From: Pleurobrachia bachei
Lineage: Eukaryota > Ctenophora > Tentaculata > Cydippida > Pleurobrachiidae
Direction of reading: 5' to 3'
Assembly: GCA_000695325.1 (NCBI GenBank)
Contig: AVPN01000174.1
Location: 1 to 26,292 of the forward strand
Length of the DNA: 26,292 nucleotides
Shown: piece by piece, positions 1 to 9,952 of the stretch
Numbering within the stretch: the stretch's first letter is position 1
How the letters are laid out: each line of letters begins with the position of its first letter
The notes under the pieces: generated by a model
Seen by the model: only the letters and a program-made list of their open reading frames with translations
Told to the model about the DNA's origin: nothing
Database searches by the model: none
Position numbers and translations under genes: made by a program

Positions 1-466
1 TCTCTCTCTTCATCCATCATGAGTAGTATCGCTATTTCATCGTTGAAGACTAAAGTGATGAAACCTGTCATGCATCAGACCCTTAATACTTCTTCTTTGG
101 TCTATCGGAACTCAGCCACTCCCTTACTCGTTATACCTCCATCCTGACACCTAGACCCGATTTCCGAGAGTTACCCTGCCCTGGATTCTGAAATTTCAGC
201 ACGCTTATACACAGACTCAACACATGCACCAGGGCGTACTTCTATACCCTGGATTCAGCGCCACCTTGACACCCCACATCAACTCTAGATCTACGATATT
301 ACAATACCCCCACCATAATTTGTAGGATAAAATATTACAAGGTTTCACAGGGCTCCAGGGTGATCTGCTTGAAAGGAGAATCCTATAATCCAATGTTCTG
401 GAACTGACCCTCTGCTCTTCTAACTATGGAATCTCTGGTATAAGTCAGACAAATATAGTACCGTAC

Positions 467-649
467 CTCGGGGTTTGGCTTGAATTCTCGTTTCACCCTT
501 TGAATCTCAGTTAGATTATCGCAATACGACACAATGTATCCATTGGGCATCTGATGCCGGGCAAAACTCCTTGCACCAGTTGCAGGGGTCTTGCTAAGGG
601 GTGGTAGAGTGTACACCTTCTCTACTAGATCTGCCTTCTGAGATGCCAT
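467..649 (-). CDS. Conserved 61-codon first coding exon of an unknown gene (copy 1)
   Basis: The exon reads MASQKADLVEKVY to EFKPNPE on the minus strand. It starts at an ATG with A at -3 and G at +4, and ends in phase 0 at a donor (CCCCGAG then gtacgg). The copy at 4137-4319 encodes exactly the same 61 residues although the DNA differs at 13 positions. All 13 are synonymous, including CGG/AGG, and there are no indels, while the flanking intron-side sequence has both. That pattern is strong evidence of a translated exon under purifying selection. I do not recognise the family; the peptide is basic toward its end and has no signal peptide or membrane segment. Downstream exons would lie to the left of position 1; nothing at 1-466 is convincingly coding. 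An upstream non-coding leader exon is possible. Confidence 0.8.
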
Positions 650-959
650 GATACTGTAGTCTGATGTTAGGTTAGCACGAGTTAACAGAGAGACTGGCTA
701 GTGTTAGCAATTTAAGGTTACACTAACAATATTGTTTTTAGATGTCAACAATTGAGGCGAATTTATCAAATTAAGATCTGAGTTATGTGTGGTACATAAA
801 AAGATGGGTATTTGGTTTACAGCCATATATGTGAAGAACCCACTAGCTGAATTGGGATTATTCTAGGGTCCCTAATTTTGTATGTGAAACACAATGTTTC
901 CATAGCAAAGACCGAGATTCAGAATCACCGCACACATACAGAGGAAAGGAAGGAATCAA

Positions 960-960
<1 letters not shown>

Positions 961-1037
<77 letters not shown>

Positions 1038-1038
1038 A
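961..1038. repeat. (GA)n microsatellite, A1 proximal
   Basis: This is a nearly pure AG dinucleotide tract. The counterpart in A2 lies at 4687-4758 with different length and interruptions. Open frames across it are low-complexity artefacts. Confidence 0.97.
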
Positions 1039-1650
1039 GTGTGCACGTTATAAGCATGCTGGCTGGGACTTGTTACTCATGCAGTACAGAGCGCATCTCT
1101 GCTCTGACTCAATGTATATACACGATGTATACACATGACAAGTATGATTAGGAATGGTGATAATATCTTCCAACATGATATGTGCATATTACAGTTTGGG
1201 GCTCTATTGAGGCAATAGAAACATGAGATATTCACTGGTGGGAAACTGGAGTGAAGAGTGCCATAACATTGCACCCTTCGAAAATACATTGCGATATAAG
1301 GTCCTAGTTTCAAACATGTGTGGTAACTGTAAGAAATTTCATCTATAGACTCTGGGATCTAGGAAAAGTGACTCAGTACCTGGCGCATGGTAGTTTTGCT
1401 TGGTAATGGGGCAACTTTTGCGGTCTGGATCATTGTGCTTCTTTGATTTGCCCTGGAAAACTTTTCTCACTCCTTGAGTCTGGATTCAATCAATCGTGAC
1501 ACGGGTCAGACCGGGGTCAGACCGCTGTTCGGGGCCGTTTTAATCTCGTTTCTCACGGTTTAGGTTGGTATTGGCGTGCTTTTTAAACTTTACCCTGTTC
1601 AGCCAAGGCGCCGTCTCTATAACTCTCTATTTGATACTTCACTAAACACT

Positions 1651-1670
1651 CTCTCTTGACGTCAAGAGAG
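1651..1670. promoter_or_regulatory. 20-bp perfect palindrome centred on a CRE (TGACGTCA)
   Basis: CTCTCTTGACGTCAAGAGAG is a perfect inverted repeat centred on the CREB/ATF consensus TGACGTCA. In A2 (5358-5377) one central base is changed (cttgaAgtcaag), which destroys the CRE but keeps the arms. It sits between the minus-strand conserved exon and the plus-strand TATA-like promoter. Regulatory function is inferred. Confidence 0.4.
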
Positions 1671-1865
1671 TTGTTAGAACTTCAAACCATCACTCTCTCT
1701 TGGTGTTCAAACTACCACGGGTCGACATGCTCTCTCCCTCGCTTCCTAACAGTTCCCATCCCACTTGTCGGTGATAGATTTGGGCCGGGGTATACATGCA
1801 GATCTTCTCCTCAGTGGTGGTGAATCACTCACCCCAAACCATCACGCCTCCCTTGCTCATTGGAT

Positions 1866-1934
1866 CACGTGTGACGTCACGTGACCATATCATCAGAGTA
1901 TCAACACCACAATACCAACCACGTGTCAGGAAGA

Positions 1935-1998
<64 letters not shown>

Positions 1999-2080
1999 AG
2001 AGAGAGGGGAGAAATACATGTGGTCACGTGATATTTCACCTCAGGGCACACGCTCCTAGATACCTCTACCACTATTTAAG
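1866..2080 (+). promoter_or_regulatory. E-box/CRE/(GA)n/TATA promoter-like region, copy A1
   Basis: Overlapping motifs CACGTG-TGACGTCA-CGTG occupy 1866-1883 and include the 10-bp palindrome GTCACGTGAC, a USF/MiT-TFE type E-box. Another CACGTG lies at 1920-1925. A (GA)n tract follows at about 1931-2012, then CACGTG at 2025-2030 and a TATA-like TATTTAAG at 2073-2080. The order is preserved in A2 (5549-5777). An inverted CCAAT (ATTGG) immediately precedes the array. This reads as a core promoter firing rightward. The transcript is unknown. Confidence 0.5.
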
Positions 2081-3088
2081 GGTTCAAGTGTGGTCAGAAA
2101 AGAAGCAGGTCCTCGCCCAGAGAATCGTTTCCTGAATATATTGACCATGTGTGATATGTTGGTGACAAATTTGAAGTACAAATTGATGGGGGCTACCTTT
2201 GTTGTAATGATTTTCCGGACCCCAATTCTCCTATTCTAAGGGCTCCTTTGTCTATTTGTGTTTCCTATTCTAAGGGCCGTGATTACTTTGTCTCGTTGAA
2301 TTGTCACGTGAAATCCTAGCTTCCGGGTGCAGGTGATGATATACTGTAATTGTAGCAATTTACACCCTCTTATGCTTGCATTCTTGGGTCTAGACCATGC
2401 TTCCCTAGATATAAACCTCTCTGGGAGATTCTATCTTTATTGTGTTTCGTTTCTGTCTTCTGTTTAGTGCTCCTGTAAACTTTCCTATTTGCATCTGACT
2501 GCAACAGGCAACTGTACGACGCGACATCCCTCTATATCTATCGCTCTCCCTCTAGCCATCCCGAACCCTGTCAAGTGCCTCAATTTTGAGCTCGTGTGCC
2601 ACATGTATGAATAGTAATGATCCCCAATCGGAGTATTCTCCCAATTGGCTGCATGTTGGTTTAATTAATAAGCGATGTTGGTTTTGAGATGCCGCACTAT
2701 ACCTGTATTCTTGTTAAGAAGCCTCGAGTAACATTAATCATCCCTCACTTTTGATATTAGTTGAACTGGTTTAGAGTAGAAAAGGGATCACCTCACAGCT
2801 TCAGTACATGCAGAGAGAGAGATACGACCTAGTCTCCATCCTCTTTCCGCTTGCTCTTTACTGAACAGCATTCAGCTGGACTTCCTTGATATACATGTTT
2901 AGTTTTTGTCTAATATTTCTCAAGCAGTTTAGGAGTTTATTGATCTCCCACTGGGACTCCGAATTCAAATCTATGCATACAAAAGGGAATCTTTGTTGGC
3001 GCGAATTTGTTAAATTTGTCATGTAATTAGAGTGTTTATAATAGGAAGCCCCCAATTTGACACTAACCCCTCCTCCCCTCCCTTGTAG

Positions 3089-3151
3089 CGACATAAAGGC
3101 TCCCTCCACTTTCCTGGTTTCTGATTCTCTCCCAACATGCTGATTACTCAG
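3089..3151 (+). other. Possible small exon carrying a start codon (copy A1)
   Basis: A pyrimidine-rich acceptor (cctcccttgtag) at 3077-3088 and a consensus donor (CAG then gtaagag) at 3152 bound a 63-nt segment that ends ATG CTG ATT ACT CAG. The same arrangement occurs at 6794-6855, but there it is 62 nt, so the part before the ATG cannot be coding in both copies. It may be a 5'-leader exon in which translation starts (M-L-I-T-Q). No downstream partner exon was identified. Splice-site conservation is the only evidence. Confidence 0.3.
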
Positions 3152-3247
3152 GTAAGAGTTATAGAGATTTTGATATTAGTTTATTAATTATTTGTTTCAA
3201 TTTCTGTTTGTTTGTTTATTTGCTGTTCAGTGTTACACAGTGTTTCA

Positions 3248-3255
3248 ATACGTTG
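3248..3255. repeat. Target-site duplication, left copy (atacgttg)
   Basis: This 8-bp direct repeat flanks the 3256-10227 insertion; the right copy is at 10228-10235. The unoccupied site is present once at 6993-7000 inside the inner copy. Confidence 0.85.
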
Positions 3256-3486
3256 TGGGGGGGTTCCCATGGCATACTTTGGTATACTTTGGTATACTTT
3301 GGTATATGGAAAATCCCAAAAAAATATGTGGAATATACCAAAGTATACCAAAAGTATACCATATCTTTTTAATAGCTTTACGTGTACTTATAGAGTTAAT
3401 TTACAATAATTAAGGCTTTAAAAAAATCTGTATACACTTTCTTAACTCATAAAATTGGGGCTAAGTAGGCCAAATTCATAGAATCG
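3256..3486. repeat. Left arm of the composite insertion
   Basis: After the G-run and cccatgg come three GGTATACTTT-type decamers (3271-3300). A short spacer follows, then inverted copies (accaaagtatacc, 3338-3360), making a long hairpin. The rest is AT-rich with no coding potential. The right arm (9953-10227) has the same components. Confidence 0.75.
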
Positions 3487-3666
3487 ATAAAAAATCGAAT
3501 ATAAATTGATGAGTCACAAAACTGGGGGTTTGACAAATTGGGACCCATTTAAGTATGATAAAAAATGTTTTGAAAAGTCTAGAAAATGTTTAAATAGTAT
3601 TTGGTAAAATTTCCAAAAAAATTTCAAATATTGCCTCCACCGGGAATCGAACCCTGGCCACTGAGC
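3487..3666 (-). repeat. Repeat M1, possibly a tRNA-related SINE fragment
   Basis: This segment of about 180 bp recurs as direct repeat M2 at 9771-9952 with several percent divergence. On the minus strand it begins GGCTCAGTGGCC (A-box-like), followed almost at once by GGTTCGATTCCCGG, a good tRNA B-box (complement of 3640-3653). The spacing between boxes is far shorter than in a tRNA, so this is at best a deleted SINE head with an AT-rich tail. The A2 unit starts directly after it at 3667. Confidence 0.45.
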
Positions 3667-4136
3667 TCTCTCTCTTCATCCATCATGAGTAGTATCGCTA
3701 TTTCATCGTTGAAGACCAAAGTGATGAAACCTGTCATGCATCAGACCCTAAATACTTCTTCTTTGGTCTATCGGAACTAGACCACTCCCATACTCGTTAT
3801 ACCTTTCTCGTGACACCTAGACCCGATTTCCAAGAGTTACCCGACCCTGGATTCTGAAATTTCAGCACGCTTATACAGACTCAACACATGCACCAGGGCG
3901 TACTTCTACCCCTTGGATTCAGCGCTACCTTGACACCCCTGACTCCCACATCAACTCTTATAGATCTAGGATATTACAACACCCCACCAAAATTTGTAGG
4001 AGAAGATATTACAAGGTTTCATAGGGCTGCAGGGTGATCTGCTTGAAAGGAGAATCTTATAATTCAATGTTCTGGAACTGACCCTCTGCTCTTCTAACTA
4101 TGGAATCTCTGGTACAAGTCAGAAATTATACCGTAC

Positions 4137-4319
4137 CTCGGGGTTTGGCTTGAATTCTCGTTTCACCCTTTGGATCTCAGTCAGATTATCACAATACGAC
4201 ACAATATACCCATTGGGCATCTGATGCCTGGCAAAACTCCTGGCCCCAGTCGCAGGGGTCTTACTGAGGGGTGGCAGAGTGTACACCTTCTCTACTAGAT
4301 CCGCCTTCTGAGATGCCAT
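4137..4319 (-). CDS. Conserved 61-codon first coding exon of an unknown gene (copy 2)
   Basis: Same protein as the exon at 467-649, residue for residue, with 13 synonymous differences. The start context (A at -3, G at +4) and phase-0 donor are preserved. The open frame extends further upstream here (to 4628), but that extension is interrupted in copy 1, so the internal ATG at 4319 is the better start. Downstream sequence to the left is present only to 3667, where M1 begins. If later exons lie outside the unit, this copy is truncated, yet it retains no coding damage. Confidence 0.8.
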
Positions 4320-4686
4320 GATACTGTAGTCTGATGGTGGGTTAGCGAGGTAACAAGGTAACGGAGAAATGGTAACAACAGCCGATATACTGCTGTAGTC
4401 TGATGGTAGGTTAGCATAACGTAAAACTAACAATAGTGTTGTTTTGGATGTCAACAAGTAGATTTCGGGAACAATTGAGGCGAATCTATCAAAAGAACAA
4501 AGATCTGAGTTGTGTGTGTTACATAGAAGATGGGTATTTGGTTTACAGCCATATGAAGAACCCACTAGTAGCAGAATTGGGATAATTCTAGGGTCCCTAA
4601 TTTTGTGTGTGCTACACAATGTTTCCATAGCAAAGACCGAGATTCAGATTCACTGCACACATACAGAGGAAAGGAAGGAATCAAAG

Positions 4687-4687
4687 A

Positions 4688-4738
<51 letters not shown>

Positions 4739-4758
4739 GAGAGAGAGAGAGAGGTGAG
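4687..4758. repeat. (GA)n microsatellite, A2 proximal
   Basis: Interrupted AG tract, counterpart of 961-1038. Confidence 0.97.
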
Positions 4759-5548
4759 TGTGCACGTTATAAGCATGCTGGCTGGGACTTGTTACTCATG
4801 CAGTACAGAGCGCATCTCTACTCTGACTCATTGTATATACATGATGTATATACATGATGTTTACAAGTACAATGCATATTATAACTTGGGTGCTCTATTG
4901 AGGCAATAGAAACATGAGATATATCCACTTGGATTATGATACTTCCATAACATCGAACCCTTCAAAGTTCAGAACTCATTGCGATTCAGAATTCACAATA
5001 TCTGTGGTAAGGGTTTCATCCATAAGTCCTAAGATCTTTAGAAAAAGTGACTCAGTACCTGGCACATGCAGTTTTGCTTGGTAATGGAGCAACTTGAAGG
5101 GTCGATTGGCAAGTCGTTTTAATCCAACATCTGTGGTCTGGAGCATTGTGCTTTGCTTCTTTGATTTGGTCTGGAAAACTTTTCTCACTCCTTGAGTCTG
5201 GATTCAATCAATCGGGACACAGGTCAGACCGCTGTTCGGGGCCGTTTTAATATCCTTTCTCACGGTTTAAGTTGGTATTGGCGTGCTTTTTAAACTTTAC
5301 CCTATTCAGCCAAGGCGCCGTCTCTATAACTCTCTATTTGATACTTCGCTAAACACTCTCTCTTGAAGTCAAGAGAGTTGTTAGAACTTCAAACCATCAC
5401 GGGTCGACATGCTCTCTCTCTCCGCTTCCTAACAGTTCCCATCCCACTTGTCGGTGATAGATTTGCCGGGGTATACATGCAGATCCTCTCCTCAGTGGTG
5501 GTGAATCACTCACCCATCAAACCATCACGCCTCCCTTGCTCATTGGAT

Positions 5549-5615
5549 CACGTGTGACGTCACGTGACCATCATCAGAGTATCAACACCACAATACCAAC
5601 CACGTGTCAGGAAGA

Positions 5616-5695
<80 letters not shown>

Positions 5696-5777
5696 GTGAG
5701 AGAGAGGGAGAAATACATGTGGTCACGTGATATTTCACCTCAGGGCACACGCTCCTATACCTCTACCACTATTTAAG
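5549..5777 (+). promoter_or_regulatory. E-box/CRE/(GA)n/TATA promoter-like region, copy A2
   Basis: CACGTGTGACGTCACGTG at 5549-5566, CACGTG at 5601-5606, (GA)n at about 5612-5711, CACGTG at 5724-5729, TATTTAAG at 5770-5777. Motif order and spacing match copy A1 even though the (GA)n length differs, which supports the flanking motifs as the functional part. Confidence 0.5.
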
Positions 5778-5834
5778 GGTTCAAGTGTGGTCAGAAAAGA
5801 AGTAAGTCCTCGCCCAGAGAATCGTTTCCTGACC

Positions 5835-5957
5835 ATGTGTGAGTTCAGAGTTGGTGACAAATTCGAAGTACAAATTGATGGGGCTACCCTTTGTTGTAAT
5901 GATTTTCCGGACCCCAATTTTCTAAGGGCTGCTTTGTCTCGTTGTGTCGTCACGTGA
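5835..5957 (+). CDS. Possible 40-residue small ORF downstream of the TATA-like box
   Basis: The ATG lies about 58 bp after the TATTTAAG and reads MCEFRVGDKFEVQIDG to SRCVVT, then TGA. In A1 the matching ATG (2147) is followed by a 4-nt deletion and later indels, so the frame is destroyed there. It may be a genuine short protein lost from copy 1, or a chance frame in a 5' leader. The protein family is not recognised. Confidence 0.25.
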   Translation: MCEFRVGDKFEVQIDGATLCCNDFPDPNFLRAALSRCVVT

Positions 5958-6793
5958 AATCCTAGCTTCCGGGTGCAGGTGATGATATACTGTAATTGTT
6001 GCAATTTACACCCTTTTATTCTTGCATCAGCTTGGGTCTAGACCATGTGCTTCCCTAGATATAAACCAGCTCCAAATCTGGGAGATTCTATCTTTCTTTC
6101 AACTGTTTCGTTTCTGTTCTCTGTTGGTGAATGCACCTGCAAACTTTCCTATCATTTGCATCTGACTGCAGTGCGACATCCCTTTATCTCTATATATCTG
6201 TTTTTCTCTATCTCTACCTATCTATCTATACTATCTAGCGATCCCAAACCCTGTCAAGTGCCTCAATTTTGAGCTCGTGTGCCACATGTATGAATAGTAA
6301 TGATCTCCAATCGGAGTATTCCCCCAATTGGTTGCATGTTGGTTTAATTAATAAGCGATATATAGAGTTGGTTTTGAGATGCCGCACTATACCTGTATTC
6401 TTGTTAAGAAGCCTCGAGTAACATTAATCATCCCTCACTTTTGTTATTAGTTGAACTGGTTTAGAGTAGATAAGGGATCACCTCACAGTACATGCAGATA
6501 GATACGATCTTGTTCTGTTCAAATTGTCCTCTTTCCGCATTACTACTGAACAAATTTACACTGGACTTCCTTTATATTTCTATTCGTGTTTAGTTTTTGT
6601 CCAATATGCTGTGATATTTCTCAAGCAGTTTAGGAGTTTATTATTATCCCACTGAGACTCCGAATTCAAATCTGTGCTTACAAAAGGGAATCTTTGTTGG
6701 CGCGGATTTGTTAAATTTGTCACGTAATTAGAGTGTTTATAATAATAGGAAGCCTCTAATTTGACTCTAACCCCTCCTCCCCCTCCCTTGTAG

Positions 6794-6855
6794 CGACATA
6801 AAGGCTCCTCCATTTTCCTGGATTCTGATTCTCTCTCAACATGCTGATTACTCAG
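6794..6855 (+). other. Possible small exon carrying a start codon (copy A2)
   Basis: Counterpart of 3089-3151, with a strong polypyrimidine acceptor and a CAG/gtaagag donor. In this copy the sequence continues into B1, but I could not identify the next exon. Confidence 0.3.
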
Positions 6856-7554
6856 GTAAGAGTTTTATAGATTTTATATTTGTTTGTTTGTTTCAATTTC
6901 TGTTTGTTTGTTTGTTTGTTGCACAATGTTTCGATGAGTCGTTTGTTTTTTGTTTGTTTGCTGTTCAGTGTTTTATAGTGTTCAGTGTTTCAATACGTTG
7001 TTTGTGTTGCCGTACACCCCCTCCCCGCACGTGTCAACTAGACATCTATCCCAAGCTGCACTTCACTGATCCTGATAGTTCCACTTCTAGAAGAGATGTA
7101 GTGCTCTGCACCTTGTATACACTTGACACATCACCCCACCCTAGTGTGACACATATAGTGTGACACACCCCTCATCATGATACATGTGTGACAGCTCTAC
7201 GTATTTCCTGTCGCGAGTGTGTCGACAAACAGCTATAGCACATCAGAACCTGCCATTCGATTTCGACAACTACAACTATCGACAGTAAATGTCTAGATCT
7301 AGTGTCAAGTCTGACATACGTACGCATTCATCCCTCCAGATTGATATGCGTAGACACACATTGTCCATAATCCATATATTGCCCATCTTACCTCCTGTTC
7401 CTTGATATTCATTTGTTGCATTCATTGGGTATGTGATCGATGCGTTCATTTGCCTAAAGAATCATTTGGTATGTGATCCCATCCCCTGTGTTTCAACCTT
7501 GCATGGTACGATTGTAGAAACTTCCCAAGCAATTAGCTTCCCAGCTGATTGCTA

Positions 7555-7987
7555 GCCACATTTCCGTGATTGATCCCTTGTTAGTTAACTATTATTGGAT
7601 TGGATTCACATGTCATTTCCCAATCACGGTTCCGTGAACTCTAGTTATCTAATATCTATGGCATGCAAGATACGTGCATCCAATCACTATATTCCAGAAC
7701 TAATTTCCGTAGATTGGGCTCCTCAATATTCTCCCAATCACTTATCAGCACTGGTATGGAATCTCACCCAATCAACATATTTCCGATCAATTTCCTGTTA
7801 TCCAATTATGGGAGGGACTGACAAGCTCTATCTTGAGATATATCTCGCATTTCCGTTATCTAACAAAGTAATTAAAGAATGGAAAGCAACCGTAAAAGAT
7901 CCCAACCCCATGATATGCTACTCCCAATCTAACTAAAACTAAGGGTTCCCACCATCTTGTTTTATATCACCCGGCCCCCTTATAAAA
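7555..7987 (+). promoter_or_regulatory. CCAAT/TTCCG motif array with TATA box, copy B1
   Basis: About nine CCAAT or ATTGG pentamers alternate with five TTCCG (ETS-like core) motifs from 7561 to 7930. A TATAAAA follows at 7981-7987. The array and TATA recur in B2 (10884-11350). The layout resembles an NF-Y/ETS-rich promoter firing rightward, with a start expected near 8010. No downstream protein was recognised. The open frame across the array (7595-7936) is not preserved in B2. Confidence 0.45.
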
Positions 7988-8550
7988 CGGTACTGACAAG
8001 GTGTATAAACACAGCTGGTTAATATTTGCCTGTACTGTTTCACTGGTAGTTGATAGTGATCCGTTTCTCATCAAAGAATATATAATAACACAGCTGGCCA
8101 CTCTAATGTTCTAAACTTTCTAGATCGTATCTAGATCTGTAACGGCTTCACAGGCTGCACCCTAGAATGACAGATTCTTTCTCTACACTCTCTCCCTCTT
8201 TCTCTCTCTTCAAAAGAGAGTCTCTCTACCCTCTCTCCCTCTTTCTCTCTCTTCAAGAGAGAGAACCGGGGAGCTGCACCTTTATAGTACCCCTCAACTT
8301 TCAGTTCCCAATCACTCCCTTTTGAGGCAGCACCCTCAGTCCTCACTGCGCTACTATATGGTTATTAGCTCCACGAGATTTTGCAATATTGCGGCTTTTG
8401 AATCATTGAAACTTTTTGGCGAACCTCGCCCCTCTCATTAGCATGATAGTCCCCTCCTTTCTGCGGCTTAACTTTTTACTTTCCGGTATTGCTCTGTAGA
8501 CTAAGGCGATTCTATAACGCATAGAGCATTGGGAAGAAAGTGCACATTTG

Positions 8551-8712
8551 GGGCTATTATCGGGTCCCATAGTGCGAATTACAGCGCTTAGCCGGCCACC
8601 TAGAGTCACAGATCATTGCACGTGTGCTAACTAAATAAGGTGGGGGAGTTCTGTATGACTAATCACCTTCACAATTCAAATGTGCTTAGTTCATTTCTGG
8701 ATGCGCTGAGAG
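8551..8712. other. 162-bp block identical between B1 and B2
   Basis: No difference is seen against 12460-12621, although the sequence on both sides differs at roughly one base in ten and has indels. It contains CACGTG and a short frame beginning MTNHLHNSNVLSSFLDALR. It may be a constrained non-coding element, a small RNA, a short coding exon or a gene-conversion tract. I cannot decide which. Confidence 0.5.
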
Positions 8713-9744
8713 AGGCAGTGCTTCAGTTTACTCCCACTCTATCCTCTGTCCTCTCTCTCTCTTTCACTATCTTCATTTCTACTCTTTATCTGTCCTCTCC
8801 CTTCGCTAGGGTTAATGATTTTGCGAGTCATTTTATTCGTCCAAAAAAACTGAACACTTAGCCAAGATAACGCCAGGTTATAGTCGAGTACTCATTTCTT
8901 GCTATCGCTCCCTCTCTTTCATTACTCCCAGGTTCATTAAAACTCTTGATTGGATTGAGCTTTATATCGCTGAGAGGCCCCTTTTCGCCGCTGCTGCTCA
9001 TTTATTACTTGTCCCACCACTCAATTACCATCTTTAACCCATTAACCCATTAATCCTCCCCCTTTGATTCGGTGATTCCTTGTTGAGTGATCCCTTGATC
9101 ACTCCCAGTTGTAATAGCGGTCCCTTTACTTAGCAAGCTATGATATATAGAGGGCGTGACAAATCTACTCAATAAATTAGTCTGCTACGACGCAGAGATA
9201 TATCTTATCACAGCTTCACTAACTGTCTCTAATATAGTTCGGAGTTAGTAAAATAAATCCCACTAGATCCCAGTTACTCTCACCGACCAAACCCCTGTGT
9301 AGCTCACACAGCGCTCTGTGAGAGTTCGGCAGAGCAACCAAACCCATGTAATATTTACCCTCACTCTTAGGTATATCTTTTACCACCAACTCACACTTGT
9401 CAGTGTTTGACAATGTATCCAATCCCACTCTCACACACTTGTCAGTTGTCAGTGGCAAACCCCACCCACCCTTACCCTGTCACCATACCTCCAGTCCAAA
9501 CCGTTCAGTTTAGCACACACAGTTTAGGGTTTATCATGTACATCAAGGATCCCTCCCTTCACCGCACTGGACAGTTTTCATGCTCGTTACCGGTTACACC
9601 TGCCCCGCAACATTGTCACATTTAATTTATTCATACCTCGCCCCCTCTTTAGAGCGCAGCCTAGAGATGTGGGCTCTTTCAGCTCTCTCTCCGCCCCAAT
9701 TTCTCCTCTCTCCCTCTGTATAGACCTTGCTAACTGGCAGGGTA

Positions 9745-9770
<26 letters not shown>
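9745..9770. repeat. (CT)n microsatellite ending B1
   Basis: A 26-bp CT tract that joins M2 directly. The B2 counterpart at 13615-13778 is far longer. Confidence 0.95.
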
Positions 9771-9775
<5 letters not shown>

Positions 9776-9952
9776 AAAATCGATATAAATTGATGAGTCA
9801 CAAAACTGGGGGTTTGACAAATTGGGACCCATTTAAGTATGATAAAAAATGTTTTAAAAAGTCAAGAAAATGTTTAAATAGTGTTTGGTAAAGTTTCCAA
9901 AAAAAAATTTCAAAAATCAATTTCACCGGGAATCGAACCCTGGCCACTGAGC
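9771..9952 (-). repeat. Repeat M2, possibly a tRNA-related SINE fragment
   Basis: Direct repeat of M1. The minus strand carries GGCTCAGTGGCC (complement of 9942-9953) and B-box-like GGTTCGATTCCCGG (complement of 9926-9939). The left border is the B1 (CT)n tract; the right side continues into the right arm. Confidence 0.45.

Larger units (their letters stand above)
1..3255. repeat. Duplicated unit, half A, copy 1 (outer)
   Basis: Position 1 aligns to 3667 and the two copies stay collinear to the atacgttg site (3248-3255 here, 6993-7000 in copy 2). They differ by scattered substitutions, many small indels and different (GA)n lengths, so the duplication is not recent. The half holds the conserved minus-strand exon at 467-649, a promoter-like region at 1600-2080 and a possible plus-strand exon at 3089-3151. 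At 650-1600 and 2180-3080 I see no other supportable gene, only microsatellites and AT-rich sequence. Copy 1 is cut off from its B half by the insertion starting at 3256. Confidence 0.93.
3667..7000. repeat. Duplicated unit, half A, copy 2 (inner)
   Basis: Collinear with 1-3255 and continuous with B1 at 7001 without interruption, so it preserves the pre-insertion arrangement. It carries the intact conserved exon (4137-4319), the promoter-like array (5549-5777), a 40-codon frame (5835-5957) and the small-exon candidate (6794-6855). I see no further gene at 4320-5350 or 5960-6780; the open frames there are not preserved between copies. Confidence 0.93.
7001..9770. repeat. Duplicated unit, half B, copy 1 (inner)
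   Basis: Collinear with B2 from 10236 onward, with moderate divergence and many indels. At 7001-7550 there are short direct repeats around tagtgtgacaca and no gene. At 7555-7990 lie the CCAAT/TTCCG array and TATA box. At 8150-8270 there are CT-rich hairpins, including CTCTCTCTTCAAGAGAGAG (8245-8263). At 8551-8712 is a block identical to B2. At 8713-9744 no coding conservation was found. It ends in (CT)n at 9745-9770, abutting M2. Confidence 0.92.

Noticed and set aside
858-1138. Open frames rich in R/E or S/L across the (GA)n tracts (also 1796-2135, 4510-4909, 5536-5776, 13600-13812)
   Set aside because: They are translations of dinucleotide repeats; frame and length change between copies.
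2858-3109. Minus-strand frame with a similar frame at 6580-6813
   Set aside because: The copies differ mostly by amino-acid-changing substitutions and have different ends, unlike the conserved 61-codon exon.
3640-3653. A functional tRNA gene on the minus strand
   Set aside because: Only a B-box-like 14-mer and a weak A-box are present, nearly touching; there is no room for an anticodon arm.
7595-7936. 113-codon plus-strand frame in B1
   Set aside because: Broken by indels in B2; conservation follows CCAAT and TTCCG motifs instead of codons.
9219-9458. Minus-strand frame in B1 with a vaguely immunoglobulin-like cysteine pattern
   Set aside because: In B2 three of the five changes in the best-aligned part are nonsynonymous and the N-terminal part is frameshifted by indels.
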